The position numbers and the translations under genes are program-made. Shown here piece after piece: positions 7,240-16,393 of a stretch of DNA of 64,000 bases. Each line of letters opens with the position of its first letter. The first letter of the stretch is position 1. This DNA is from Neisseria mucosa (GTDB taxonomy: Bacteria; Pseudomonadota; Gammaproteobacteria; Burkholderiales; Neisseriaceae). The notes under the pieces were generated by a model, which ran no database searches, had not been told where the DNA came from, and saw only the letters and a list, made by a program, of their open reading frames with translations. The stretch lies in assembly GCA_003028315.1 (NCBI GenBank), contig CP028150.1:2480001-2544000 (forward strand), read 5' to 3'.

Positions 7240-8247
7240 CTAGTCAATCGAATAGCCGCGAAGGTATTGCGTGCGTTCGCGCGTCATGCGGGTGTCGCAT
7301 TGGAGCTTGAGGTATTCGGCATGAGCAGGGCTGTCAGCCTGGGCGGCAGCCTGTTGACAGTTTTGGATCTTGTTCTGAATCCAGGCACGCTGTTCGGTGA
7401 GCAGTTCCTTTTGAACAGTATGTTCCATTCCGTCCCATATTCTTTGAATTTCGGAATCTGCATTGCGGTTTTGGCTGCGTGCATTGTCCAGATCGCTTTG
7501 CGAGAACGACGGCTCTTCGCGTTTCGCTTCTGTATCAGGATGCAGGATTTCGGTTTCCAATCCTGCTGCCTGCGGCACGCCCGATGCTTGGCTGGCAGCA
7601 TTGTTTTCCAGAATATCTTCCGGAGAAACGACAGGCGGCTCATCGTGTTTGCCTTTTAACAACTTCATAGCATCTTCTTTGCTGACTGCCTTGCCGTCAA
7701 TCATCACAATACTTTTGACACCGTAGGGCAGCAGCAGCGAGGACAGCGTGCGCGCCGTCATGGAGACAGTGTTGTCTTCCAAAACAGCGTTGCCGTCTTT
7801 ATCAGGCGTATAACGTACGGAAGTTGAAAGTGTATTGTCGGCAAACTTCAAATTACTGCCTGTCAGCTTTTGTTCCAGTATTTCGGCTAAAGTCGTTTCG
7901 CTGTAAATCAAAGGACTATTGGTTTCCGCTGCATTCAGGACATCGGCAGGAACTCGGATGCTTAAATCCGCACCGCACATGGTTTTGTTGTCTTCATCAA
8001 TTTGTTGGGCATTGTTTAAGCCGATTTCCAGTTCGGAACCGGCAGCAATGACTTTGTCCGCATCGACGAATTGGCGGCTGTCGTTGCGGGCGAATGCGCG
8101 CGCTTCTTGGCGGATAATGTTTTGGATTTGTGTTTTGATGCTTTGGATGGCGGCGGGATGATTGCATTCCAAAGCCTGCTTGGGCTCATCCTTGCCGCAC
8201 GCGGCCAATATCAGGACGAGCGGCAAAGCCAGCAGTTTTTTGTTCAT
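7240..8247 (-). CDS. Lipoprotein with C-terminal LprI-like (DUF1311-type) domain
   Basis: A 335-residue lipoprotein: MNKKLLALPLVLILAAC is a signal peptide ending in a lipobox, so Cys17 is the likely acylated residue. The middle is unassigned. The last ~60 residues (RAWIQNKIQNCQQAAAQ ... LQCDTRMTRERTQYLRGY) have the Trp/Cys/Cys/Arg-Thr spacing of LprI/DUF1311 domains, some of which inhibit lysozyme. A KEEL-type ribosome site (AAGGAG region) precedes the ATG. It is a single-gene unit, flanked by gltS on one side and a hairpin on the other. The lysozyme-inhibitor role is inference from the family. Confidence 0.65.
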   Translation of the reverse strand: MNKKLLALPLVLILAACGKDEPKQALECNHPAAIQSIKTQIQNIIRQEARAFARNDSRQFVDADKVIAAGSELEIGLNNAQQIDEDNKTMCGADLSIRVPADVLNAAETNSPLIYSETTLAEILEQKLTGSNLKFADNTLSTSVRYTPDKDGNAVLEDNTVSMTARTLSSLLLPYGVKSIVMIDGKAVSKEDAMKLLKGKHDEPPVVSPEDILENNAASQASGVPQAAGLETEILHPDTEAKREEPSFSQSDLDNARSQNRNADSEIQRIWDGMEHTVQKELLTEQRAWIQNKIQNCQQAAAQADSPAHAEYLKLQCDTRMTRERTQYLRGYSID

Positions 8248-8371
8248 AAATATCTCCTTGATGCGGTTGCAGACCAGACCGGACTGCTTTTCAGACGACC
8301 ATCATAACAAAAGCACTTGCAGCAAGTAAATGTTGCAAGTGCTTTTTCAACGAAACGTTATAAATGCTTAC

Positions 8372-9592
8372 TTATTTGGTAATGACATTTACAAAACCGG
8401 AAAGGATTGCTGCGTTAATCAAGTCCACGAAGAACGCGCCGACCATAGGCACAATCAAGAAGGCTTTGTGCGAAGGACCGAAGGTCTGAGTGATGGACTG
8501 CATATTGGCAACGGCGGTCGGCGTTGCGCCCAAGCCGAAGCCGCAGTGTCCTGCCGCCAAAACCGCCGCATCGTAGTCGCGTCCCATAAAAACGTAGGTG
8601 GCGAATGTCGCGTACAGAATCATCACGACGGTTTGTACGGCGAGAATGATGGTTACAGGACCCGCCAGACCGGTCAGTTCCCACAATTTCAGGTTCAAAA
8701 GCGCCATTGCAAGGAAAAGCGACAGGGAGGCATTGCCGAATACATCGATGGCGCGGTCGAACATATTGACTTTAAACGCAGAAGTCAGAATGTTGCGGAT
8801 GACGACACCGGCAAACAGACACCATACGAATTTCGGCAAGTCATACAGATATTCTTTGTCGAAGCCGTCCACAATTTCGGCAAATGCCAAACACGCTGCA
8901 AACATGGCAAGCGTTTCGACGGCGGATTCGGCGGTAATCAGGCGGGTGCGCTTCGCTTGTTCGAACACGTCGTCGGCATGTTCGTCTGAATTTGCCTTTT
9001 GTTTGCTTTGATCGATGGGTTTGCGCCCCATTTTGTTGATCAGACGGCGCGCAACCGGGCCGCCAATCAGGCCGCCGAATACCAAACCGAACGTGGCGGA
9101 AGCCATACCTAATCCGGTAGCACCGACCAAGCCGAATTTGTTTTCAAAGTCAGGACCCCATGCACCTGCCGTACCGTGTCCGCCGGTCAGGGTAATCGAG
9201 CCGGTAATCAGACCGATAAGCGGATCCAGTCCTAAAACCTTCGCCAAGCCGACGCCGACAAAGTTCTGCACGATGATAAATGCCCCTACGACGGCGGTGA
9301 AAATCACCAACGGCAGACCGCCCGCTTTCAGGCGGGAAAAGTCCGCGCTCAAACCGATAGAAGTGAAGAAAATCAGCATGAATGCATCTTGCAGCGGTTT
9401 TTCAAATTTGAAGCTCACGCCGTAGGCTTGATGCAGTGCAAACAGGACAATCGCAGCAATCAAGCCGCCTGCCACAGGCTCGGGAATGTTGAAATCGCGC
9501 AGGAATTTGACTTTGTTTACCAAAACCTTACCAATCAACAAAACCAATGTGGCGGCAATCAACGTGTAGTAACTGTTAAATTCCCATTCCAT
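8372..9592 (-). CDS. gltS: Sodium/glutamate symporter GltS
   Basis: A 406-residue inner-membrane carrier that imports glutamate with Na+. Two inverted repeats of about five helices are visible, with the Gly/Thr-rich loops TGSITLTGGHGTAGAWGP in the first half and AAGHCGFGLGATPTAVANM in the second, as in E. coli GltS (401 aa). The start MEWEFNSYY at 9592 matches the family N-terminus; 20 further codons upstream are in frame but not conserved in type. A sigma-70 promoter lies just upstream. Confidence 0.95.
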   Translation of the reverse strand: MEWEFNSYYTLIAATLVLLIGKVLVNKVKFLRDFNIPEPVAGGLIAAIVLFALHQAYGVSFKFEKPLQDAFMLIFFTSIGLSADFSRLKAGGLPLVIFTAVVGAFIIVQNFVGVGLAKVLGLDPLIGLITGSITLTGGHGTAGAWGPDFENKFGLVGATGLGMASATFGLVFGGLIGGPVARRLINKMGRKPIDQSKQKANSDEHADDVFEQAKRTRLITAESAVETLAMFAACLAFAEIVDGFDKEYLYDLPKFVWCLFAGVVIRNILTSAFKVNMFDRAIDVFGNASLSLFLAMALLNLKLWELTGLAGPVTIILAVQTVVMILYATFATYVFMGRDYDAAVLAAGHCGFGLGATPTAVANMQSITQTFGPSHKAFLIVPMVGAFFVDLINAAILSGFVNVITK

Positions 9593-9660
9593 AATTGTTT
9601 TACCTCTCAAAATCTCAAAAATGTTTTTCTTAAATCCGCTTTGCGGAATCAAACTGTTGG

Positions 9661-9689
9661 ATATTAGGGGATGGGTTAAAGATTGTCAA
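9661..9689 (-). promoter_or_regulatory. Sigma-70 promoter of gltS
   Basis: On the minus strand TTGACA (9689-9684), a 17-base spacer and TAATAT (9666-9661) place the start point near 9654, giving a leader of about 60 bases before the gltS ATG. No other element was recognised in the roughly 300 bp between here and the next gene apart from one uptake sequence at 9885-9897. Confidence 0.55.
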
Positions 9690-10000
9690 AGAATAGTTAG
9701 GATTTCAGACATTTTTATACGGAATACCAAGCAAATAAATGAAATATTTTTTTAATCATGGCATTACTTTTGACTACTTATTGATTGTTTGTGAATGGTT
9801 TATAGGTGTCAATTAAACATTGTTGACAATATATAAATCGGTTTCTAGAAAAACGTCGTTATCAAAAACAGTACTTTCTTAGTGTTCAGACGACCTTTGG
9901 CACACGTCTGTCCATCATTGCCAGGATGATACAGAAAAGTTAATATCCGTTAAATTATGGCAATCTCTGTCATACATAACAACCTACAAAGGAGCAAACT
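9690..10000. other. Intergenic region between divergent gltS and the BASS transporter gene
   Basis: 311 bp, AT-rich in its first half, with T8 and A-rich runs and a single uptake sequence (GTTCAGACGACCT near 9885). AAAGGAG precedes the next ATG at 10001. I see no ORF, tRNA or strong hairpin here. Confidence 0.5.
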
Positions 10001-10951
10001 ATGAACTTTCTGACTGCCGTCAGCCGGCAAATGACCCGATTCACCGCACTGATTATCGTCCTTGCCTCTATCGTCGCCTTTATCGAACCCGCTACCTTTT
10101 CATGGGTGAAAGGCGACACGCAAGTCGTCGTACTCGGCATCATTATGCTCGGCATGGGCATGACTCTAGGCAAAGAAGACTATCAAATTTTGGCTAAACG
10201 CCCGCTCGATATTTTCATCGGCGCAGTTGCCCAATACACCATTATGCCGCTGCTCGCCATCGGTATCGCCAAAGCCTTCAACCTTTCGCCCGGATTGACG
10301 CTGGGTCTGGTTTTGGTCGGTACTTGCCCGGGCGGGGTTTCGTCCAACATCATGAGTTTCCTTGCCAAAGGCGATGTTGCCTTCTCAGTCGGCATGACCA
10401 CCGTCTCTACCGTCCTCGCCCCCGTTATGACGCCGCTGTGGATGACTTACCTCGTGGGACAAACCGTCGAAATGGACGGCTGGGGCATGTTCAAGTTTAT
10501 GTTGCTCGTTACCCTGTTGCCTGTCGTTATCGGCTCTGCCGCCAATATGTTGCTGCACAAAAAACACTGGTTTGAAGATGTTCGCGCCATCATGCCCGCC
10601 GTTGCCGTTGCCGCCTTTGCCTGCATTGTCGGCGGTGTTGCCGCCGTCCACGGACACCGTTTTGCCGAATCTGCCTTAGTTATGGTGCTCGCCATTGCCG
10701 CACACAATATCGGCGGCTACATCCTCGGCTATTACAGTGGCGCGCTAACCGGTATGAACACCGCCAAAAAACGTACCATCGCTATCGAAGTCGGCGTACA
10801 AAACGCCGGTCTCGCCACGGGTCTGAGCGCCAAATTCTTCCCGGGTAACGCCGAATCCGCCGTCGCCACCGCCGTCGCCTGCGTCTGGCACTCCGTATCG
10901 GGAACCGTCTTGGGCAACTTATTCGCTTGGTGGGATAGGCGTAAACAATAA
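10001..10951 (+). CDS. Bile acid:sodium symporter family (BASS) transporter
   Basis: A 316-residue membrane protein with about ten hydrophobic segments. The two crossing-helix signatures of BASS/ASBT proteins are clear: GTCPGGVSSNIMSFLAKGD in the first half and EVGVQNAGLATGLS in the second, which form the Na+ and substrate sites. It belongs to the same superfamily as the structurally known meningococcal ASBT homologue but differs at many positions. Bacterial members carry pantoate-type organic anions or sterol-like acids, so the substrate is open. AAAGGAG lies 8 bases before the ATG. Confidence 0.85.
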   Translation: MNFLTAVSRQMTRFTALIIVLASIVAFIEPATFSWVKGDTQVVVLGIIMLGMGMTLGKEDYQILAKRPLDIFIGAVAQYTIMPLLAIGIAKAFNLSPGLTLGLVLVGTCPGGVSSNIMSFLAKGDVAFSVGMTTVSTVLAPVMTPLWMTYLVGQTVEMDGWGMFKFMLLVTLLPVVIGSAANMLLHKKHWFEDVRAIMPAVAVAAFACIVGGVAAVHGHRFAESALVMVLAIAAHNIGGYILGYYSGALTGMNTAKKRTIAIEVGVQNAGLATGLSAKFFPGNAESAVATAVACVWHSVSGTVLGNLFAWWDRRKQ

Positions 10952-10988
10952 GCTGCGGTGGTCGATTCAGTTTTCAATAAATAATCAA

Positions 10989-11044
10989 AAGGTCGTCTGA
11001 AAAACAGAGTAGGGTTTCCAACTTTGCTTTTCAGACGACCTTTT
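10989..11044. terminator. Uptake-sequence hairpin after the BASS transporter gene
   Basis: AAGGTCGTCTGAAAA and TTTTCAGACGACCTT form the arms around a loop of about 23 bases, flanked by A and T tracts so it could work in both directions. A lone inverse uptake sequence at 11166-11179 sits at the end of the convergent glycosyltransferase gene. Confidence 0.65.
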
Positions 11045-11182
11045 GATTTTCATATTGCCGTGGATTCAGTCCTTTCAATCTCTATTGGTACAGCCCGATG
11101 GTTTGGACACCAGGTTCAAAATTTTCAGCTTAATTAGGGTATTTCCACTGAACCGGCAATTTTGCTTTTCAGACGACCTTTT

Positions 11183-12835
11183 TTACTCTTCTCTTTTTAA
11201 AAGTGCGAAGCCTTCCACTTTGTTTCTCGGGCGCGCACCCTGCCAGATTTTCGTCCAACCTTGAGGCGCGTCGGTATTTTTAGGCTGCTGCACCAGAAGG
11301 TAGCGGCAGGCAGCGTCGTCGATATGGAGTGTCAAGTCGCTGTATTGCGCCCAAGCGATGCGGGCGCGGTGGTCTTCGTTGGCGATGCTGATGCATTCGA
11401 GGTCGTCTGAAAGCCGTTTTTTCAGTTCGGGGGAGAGGGCGGCTTCCATTTGGAGGACGACGGGCGCGTGGCTTTTGGCGGCGTCGAGCCACGGCAGGAA
11501 CAGGGTCATCAGCAATGCCCACGCCAGCGTAACGCCTGCCGCCCAGTTGGTCACTGCCTGTCTGCCGCGGATGTTTTTGCGGGTAATCGCCCACAGCCAC
11601 AGCGGGGTAAACAGCAGGGCGACCGCCATCGGTATCGGGTCGATGTCAGGCGTGTAATACGGGCTGAAATAGGCGGCGCGTTCGGCGAGTTTGGCAGGCC
11701 AGCCGTAGTTCATGGCAAAGAAGCCCGTCCACAGGAAAACGGCGAAAAGTCCGAACGCCATAACGCCGAACCAGTTGATAAACGCCGCCGCGCCGCGCCG
11801 CAGTCCGTCCAGTTGCGCCGCACCGAGCAGGGCGAGCGGGGGCAGCAGCCAGACGAGGTTGTCTTGCAGGCGTTGCGGGCTGACGGCAAGAATGCTGAGG
11901 ACGATGAGGAACCACGAAATGCACAATACGCTCCAGTTTTTTTCGCGGATGCGGGGGCGGCTTAACGTCCATGCGGCGAGCGGCCATGCGGGCAGGGTAA
12001 ACCAGAGCAGGTTTTTCAGGTAATAGAACAGGCTGAAGGTCGTCTGAAAACCACCCAAGCCGCCGAATGCGCCGAGCGAGTGGTGTTGCAGCCAGATGGA
12101 AAACAGTTCGGGCTGGGTTCTGGAGAAAATGAGCGGATAAACCGTCAAGAGCGGCAGTCCGATGGCAAACGCGCCGACCAGCGTCAGGTAATAGCGTTTG
12201 ACGCGCCATTTCGCATCGAGCAGCAGGGCGGGTGCTAAAAACATCAGCGCGGCGGTCATCAGATAGCCTGATGAAAGCGACAGCAACGCCCAGCCGCCGC
12301 CCAGCAGCAGGGAAGAGGTAATGACGCGGCGTTGCGCCAACGAAAAGCCGCACAATATCATGCCCGATGCGGCAAAGGCGACGGAAGCGGGGTTGAGGAA
12401 GTGCGCGACCGAGAGCAGCCCGATGCTGCCGATCAGGATGAGGACGACGCTGCGCCCGTGGTGCCTGCCCAAAAAGTTGAATCCGGCAAAACCGCAGGCG
12501 GTCAGCCCGATAATCGTGAAGAAAACGCCCGCAAAACGCGCGGCATCATAAGCGTCCGCCGCCCAAGGTGACAACAGGTGTTTGAACGCCGCCGCCACCC
12601 ACAAATAGACGGGCGGAATTTGAAAATCCGGCTGCCCCAACACATGGGCAACCAACGGCGTCGCGCCTGCGTCTAAGGCTTCGACGGCGGTAAAGACGGT
12701 GGGTTCGGCGGGATTCCACAAGTCGTGCGAAAACACGCCCGGCCACAGCCAGGCAAATGCCATCAGCAGCAAGAGCCAGGGTTTTTCATGGGTTTTGGCA
12801 GGTTGTCGCGAATCGGGCGAGGTGTAAGTGAGCAT
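11183..12835 (-). CDS. ArnT/PMT-like membrane glycosyltransferase (GT83-type)
   Basis: A 550-residue protein with about 11-12 membrane segments and a C-terminal soluble part. The N-terminal loop HDLWNPAEPTVFTAVEAL after the first helix corresponds to the acidic catalytic loop of ArnT/PMT glycosyltransferases, which move sugars from polyprenyl-phosphate carriers at the periplasmic face. ArnT itself adds aminoarabinose to lipid A, but nothing here fixes the acceptor. Uptake words are read in frame inside the gene (RLSDDLECIS and GGFQTTFSLF). It is flanked by rpmE and appears monocistronic. Confidence 0.75.
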   Translation of the reverse strand: MLTYTSPDSRQPAKTHEKPWLLLLMAFAWLWPGVFSHDLWNPAEPTVFTAVEALDAGATPLVAHVLGQPDFQIPPVYLWVAAAFKHLLSPWAADAYDAARFAGVFFTIIGLTACGFAGFNFLGRHHGRSVVLILIGSIGLLSVAHFLNPASVAFAASGMILCGFSLAQRRVITSSLLLGGGWALLSLSSGYLMTAALMFLAPALLLDAKWRVKRYYLTLVGAFAIGLPLLTVYPLIFSRTQPELFSIWLQHHSLGAFGGLGGFQTTFSLFYYLKNLLWFTLPAWPLAAWTLSRPRIREKNWSVLCISWFLIVLSILAVSPQRLQDNLVWLLPPLALLGAAQLDGLRRGAAAFINWFGVMAFGLFAVFLWTGFFAMNYGWPAKLAERAAYFSPYYTPDIDPIPMAVALLFTPLWLWAITRKNIRGRQAVTNWAAGVTLAWALLMTLFLPWLDAAKSHAPVVLQMEAALSPELKKRLSDDLECISIANEDHRARIAWAQYSDLTLHIDDAACRYLLVQQPKNTDAPQGWTKIWQGARPRNKVEGFALLKREE

Positions 12836-12956
12836 AGCTTTGAGGGGGTTGAACGTATTTTCGTGTAGTTTAGCAAAGATTCGGCGGGAGGTCGTCTGAA
12901 AGGAGGGATTTGGTTTTTAATCTGGCGAAAATGCATTTTCAGACGACGTATAAAGC

Positions 12957-12987
12957 AAAAAAGACTGCATAAAATGCAGTCTTTTTA
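12957..12987 (-). terminator. Intrinsic terminator of rpmE
   Basis: AAAGACTGCAT at 12960-12970 pairs with ATGCAGTCTTT at 12974-12984 across a 3-base loop, with A/T tracts on both sides. A classic rho-independent hairpin 18 bases beyond the rpmE stop and not built from uptake sequences. Confidence 0.85.
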
Positions 12988-13004
12988 TTTCAGTAGAGCG
13001 GCGA

Positions 13005-13220
13005 TTAGCGTTTGAACAGGTTGCCGAATTTGTTGTTGAATTTGTCCACGCGACCGGTGGTGTCGACGATTTTTTGAGTGCCGGTGTAGAACGGGTGGCA
13101 CAAAGAGCAAACCTCGATGTTGAAGTTGTCTTTTTCCAGCGCGGATTTGGTGACGAATTTGTTACCGCAAGAGCAGGTAACGTTGATTTCGTGGTAATTA
13201 GGGTGGATACCTTGTTTCAT
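13005..13220 (-). CDS. rpmE: 50S ribosomal protein L31 (zinc-binding form)
   Basis: A 71-residue protein with the four Cys ligands of the C+ type of L31: C16 and C18 (TCSCGN) and C38 and C41 (CSLCHP), followed by the conserved HPFYTGTQK and GRVDKFNNKFG segments. It sits at the central protuberance of the 50S subunit and helps bridge to the 30S head. GGAAACAAAATG gives the ribosome site. It is a single-gene unit with its own terminator. Confidence 0.97.
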   Translation of the reverse strand: MKQGIHPNYHEINVTCSCGNKFVTKSALEKDNFNIEVCSLCHPFYTGTQKIVDTTGRVDKFNNKFGNLFKR

Positions 13221-13502
13221 TTTGTTTCCTTTCGGTTAAGCGGGCATAGGGGATGTACCTATGCTTCAGACAAGAGTCGGATTCTCGCTGTTTTTTTCTG
13301 TTCCGTCAAGAGGATATTGCCCGAGAGAGGTTGGTCGGCGTTGCTTTTGTGTTCTTGAAATGATGATTGGGATAATAAGATGCTGAATTATTTATCATAT
13401 TGTTTATTTTGGTAATTTTTTGAGAATTTTTGCTTTATTCTTGAACTTTATGCAAAATAGGGGTCTGATGACAATATATTTGAAATGAGGAACCGTATAG
13501 GG

Positions 13503-14018
13503 ATGAAGGCAAGAGTAAATGGTTTGATTCTGCGAGTAATCGGCGGTTTACTGCCGCCGTCTTATTGCAGCGTTTTGGGTACGCCTGCTAAAAAAGTCCG
13601 TGGTTTTTTGGCAAAGAGAGTGTCGCCTCATATCGGTACAAACGTTAATATTGAAAAGGGTGCATATGTTATGCCAGATACCGTAATCGGCGACAACTCG
13701 GGGGTCGGCGTTAATTGCGAAATATGCTACGGCTTGACGATAGGCAATAATGTCATGATGGGGCCGGAGTGTTTGTTTTATTCCAATAATCACAAGTTTA
13801 ATCGTGAAACTTTGAAATATGAGGGCTATACGGAAGTCAATCCGATTGTGATTGAGGATGATGTTTGGATCGGACGGCGCGCGATTATTATGGGCGGGGT
13901 CCGGGTAGGTAAAGGGGCAGTCATCGGCGCAGGGGCTGTGGTAACCAAAGATGTGCCACCGTATTGCGTCGCCGCTGGGAATCCTGCGGTCATCAAGAAG
14001 AACCTGTTAGAAGATTAA
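13503..14018 (+). CDS. Hexapeptide-repeat acyltransferase (maltose/serine O-acetyltransferase-like)
   Basis: A 171-residue enzyme of the left-handed beta-helix family. Repeated [IVL]-G-x4 turns are visible from IGTNVNIEKGAYV to IGAGAVVTKDVP, with FYSNNHKFN supplying the catalytic His region. The IEDDVWIGRRAIIMGGVRVG stretch is shared with WbbJ/VatD/maltose acetyltransferases that acetylate sugars of surface glycans. An ATG 18 bases further upstream is in frame, but AGGAA lies correctly before 13503. The gene stands alone; lower GC and absence of glycan neighbours make the acceptor unknown. Confidence 0.8.
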   Translation: MKARVNGLILRVIGGLLPPSYCSVLGTPAKKVRGFLAKRVSPHIGTNVNIEKGAYVMPDTVIGDNSGVGVNCEICYGLTIGNNVMMGPECLFYSNNHKFNRETLKYEGYTEVNPIVIEDDVWIGRRAIIMGGVRVGKGAVIGAGAVVTKDVPPYCVAAGNPAVIKKNLLED

Positions 14019-14050
14019 GTACACACATCACGGTTTCCAATCAAATATAT

Positions 14051-14087
14051 AAAGGTCGTCTGAAAATGTTTTCAGACGACCTTTTTT
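14051..14087. terminator. Uptake-sequence hairpin between convergent acyltransferase and cysS
   Basis: AAAGGTCGTCTGAAAA and TTTTCAGACGACCTTT pair with a very short loop and are followed by T6, between two convergent genes, so it probably serves both. Confidence 0.75.
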
Positions 14088-14101
14088 CGTATCAAAGCAA
14101 A

Positions 14102-15523
14102 TTAGCCGCGCCGCCAAGTCGTACCGCCGGCGTTGTCTTCCAGAATGATTTTGTGTTCGTTCAGAAGGTCGCGGATGCGGTCGGACTCCGCCCAGTTTTT
14201 ATCTGCGCGCGCCTGTTTTCGCTGGACGATTAAGTCTTCGATTTCTTCGTTGGAGAGGCCGTCTGAAACCGCACCGCCTTGCAGGAACTCGGTCGGGTCG
14301 CGTTGCAGCAGGCCGATGATGCCGCCCAAGGCTTTCAGACAGCCGGCGAGGTGCGCATCATTGGTTTTGTTCACTTCGCCTGCCAGTTCGAACAGCACGG
14401 CAACGGCTTCAACCGTGCCGAAATCGTCGTTCATGGCGGCGTAGAAGCGGCGGGTGTAGTCGTTGGCGTTTTCGGACAATTCAAACTCAGCGGCAGGGGT
14501 GTTTTTCAACGTAGTGTACAGACGGGTCAGTGCACCTTTTGCGTCGTCCAAATGGGCGTCGGAATAGTTCAGCGGGCTGCGGTAGTGGGCGCGCAGGATG
14601 AAGAAACGCACGACTTCCGGGTCATATTGCTTCAACACTTCGCGGATGGTGAAGAAGTTGCCCAACGATTTGGACATTTTTTCGCCGTCCACACGGATAA
14701 AGCCGTTGTGCAGCCAGTATTTGACGTGGCTGGCGATACTTTGACCGTGGTGGGTTTGAGCGTGGTCATGGCCACAGGTATGGCCTGTCGCGCCGACACT
14801 TTGAGCAATTTCGTTTTCATGGTGCGGGAACTGCAAATCCGCACCGCCGCCGTGAATGTCGAAGGTATCGCCGAACAGGTTTTCACTCATGGCGGAGCAT
14901 TCGATGTGCCAACCCGGACGGCCGTTTCCCCACGGGCTTTCCCATGCCGGCTCGCCTGCTTTCGCCGCTTTCCACAACACAAAATCAAGCGGATCGCGTT
15001 TGAAACCGTCCACTTCCACGCGCTCGCCTGCGCGCAGGTCGTCCAACGATTTGCCCGATAATTGGCCGTAAGCGGCAAACTCGCGCACGGCGTAGTAAAC
15101 GTCGCCGTTTGCGGCGGGGTATGCCTTGCCGTTTTGAATCAGGGTCTCAATCATGGCAATCATTTGCGGAATGTTTTCCGTCGCCTTCGGCTCGATGTCG
15201 GGACGCAATACGCCCAAAGCATCGGCATCTTCGTGCATAGCCTGAATGAAGCGCGCGGTCAGTTCGCCGATGGTTTCGCCGTTTTCAGGCGCACGGGCAA
15301 TGATTTTGTCGTCGATGTCGGTGATGTTGCGTACATAAGTGAGCGGATAACCGCACTCGCGCAGCCAGCGGGCAATCATGTCGAACACAACCATCACGCG
15401 GGCATGGCCTAAGTGGCAATAGTCGTAAACGGTCATGCCGCAAACGTACATACGCACGTTTTTAGGGTCGATGGGGGTGAAGGGTTCTTTCTTGCGGGTA
15501 AGGGTGTTGTAGATGGTGGTCAT
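14102..15523 (-). CDS. cysS: Cysteinyl-tRNA synthetase
   Basis: A 473-residue class I synthetase that charges tRNA-Cys. The HIGH-type motif is CHLGHARV near residue 35 and the KMSKS loop is EKMSKSLGNFF near residue 270. Cys28 (in YVCGMTV), a Cys in HIECSAM and the HHENE segment are the usual zinc ligands. The C-terminal helical bundle ending in DKNWAESDRIRDLLNEHKI is the anticodon-binding part. Length is close to E. coli CysS (461). An orphan HNH nuclease gene ends 17 bases upstream of its start on the same strand. Confidence 0.97.
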   Translation of the reverse strand: MTTIYNTLTRKKEPFTPIDPKNVRMYVCGMTVYDYCHLGHARVMVVFDMIARWLRECGYPLTYVRNITDIDDKIIARAPENGETIGELTARFIQAMHEDADALGVLRPDIEPKATENIPQMIAMIETLIQNGKAYPAANGDVYYAVREFAAYGQLSGKSLDDLRAGERVEVDGFKRDPLDFVLWKAAKAGEPAWESPWGNGRPGWHIECSAMSENLFGDTFDIHGGGADLQFPHHENEIAQSVGATGHTCGHDHAQTHHGQSIASHVKYWLHNGFIRVDGEKMSKSLGNFFTIREVLKQYDPEVVRFFILRAHYRSPLNYSDAHLDDAKGALTRLYTTLKNTPAAEFELSENANDYTRRFYAAMNDDFGTVEAVAVLFELAGEVNKTNDAHLAGCLKALGGIIGLLQRDPTEFLQGGAVSDGLSNEEIEDLIVQRKQARADKNWAESDRIRDLLNEHKIILEDNAGGTTWRRG

Positions 15524-15540
15524 GGTGTTTTGCTTAAAGT

Positions 15541-16308
15541 TTATGAATCAATGATTTTCTGAATTTTAATAAGAAGTTTGAGATCTTCTATACGTTGTGG
15601 CCGATTGGTTTTATGTAACATAGCATGGCAATTTGGACATACAGGGCGTAAATCTTTTTCAGGGTTTGTGTAACGTTCACCATTATTGGAAACAGGTGTC
15701 AAATGATGTACATGAATGAAATTTTTCCCTATTTCTCCATAGAAATCTTCAAAATTAAAGTTACATACAGAGCAGTTATAACCATATTTTTTTAAGCATG
15801 CTTCCCTTGCTTTAGGATCTCTTTCATATCGATTAACCATTACTTGTTGTACGCTGCCTTCTTGGTATTCTGATTGATGATTTACTTCATCAGGGAACCC
15901 AGTATAAGAGGAATTGATGTTCTCCAAGAGATCTATTTCCCAGAATGTTCTCTCTTTATCGTTAGGAGCAATATTGAGTTCTCTGCAAAGTTTTTGGTAT
16001 TCATTTTCCGCATTTTCATTTTTATCGTGTTGCTTTTTCAATAAACTATTAATTTTGGGTGTGGTTTTAGAACCGTTTTTATTGGTGGCTTTTTGGTGTT
16101 TTTGAATGGTACAGTTTTTATATCCAACAAATCTACTAGGACAGAAAATGTATCTGCCTCCATAATCAGCGAAGACAAAAATCTTCCCTCTCTTTAGAGT
16201 GTCTTTATAATAATTACGATGGGAGTTATTTTTGCTGAATTGATAATTTGAAAACCGGATTAAATTAGCGAGAATTTCTTCTTTAGAAGAAACTAGCTCA
16301 AGTTCCAT
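15541..16308 (-). CDS. Orphan HNH endonuclease
   Basis: A 255-residue protein with a C-terminal HNH nuclease: a CSVC knuckle, HVHHLTPVSNNG (catalytic His), then NPEKDLRPVCPNCHAMLHK with the second CxxC. This arrangement is common in McrA-like and orphan restriction-type nucleases. The N-terminal 120 residues contain a possible extra CPSR...C motif and a lysine-rich linker. The gene is clearly AT-richer than cysS and obg on either side, and no methyltransferase or other defence gene is adjacent. Cleavage of foreign or modified DNA is inference from the fold. Confidence 0.75.
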   Translation of the reverse strand: MELELVSSKEEILANLIRFSNYQFSKNNSHRNYYKDTLKRGKIFVFADYGGRYIFCPSRFVGYKNCTIQKHQKATNKNGSKTTPKINSLLKKQHDKNENAENEYQKLCRELNIAPNDKERTFWEIDLLENINSSYTGFPDEVNHQSEYQEGSVQQVMVNRYERDPKAREACLKKYGYNCSVCNFNFEDFYGEIGKNFIHVHHLTPVSNNGERYTNPEKDLRPVCPNCHAMLHKTNRPQRIEDLKLLIKIQKIIDS

Positions 16309-16393
16309 AATAACGCTTCCTTTTGTTGAAATCTAATAGGTGAAATTTCGGACATTCTGATTAATGTCAAAGGTCCGTCTGAAACCATCCTTC

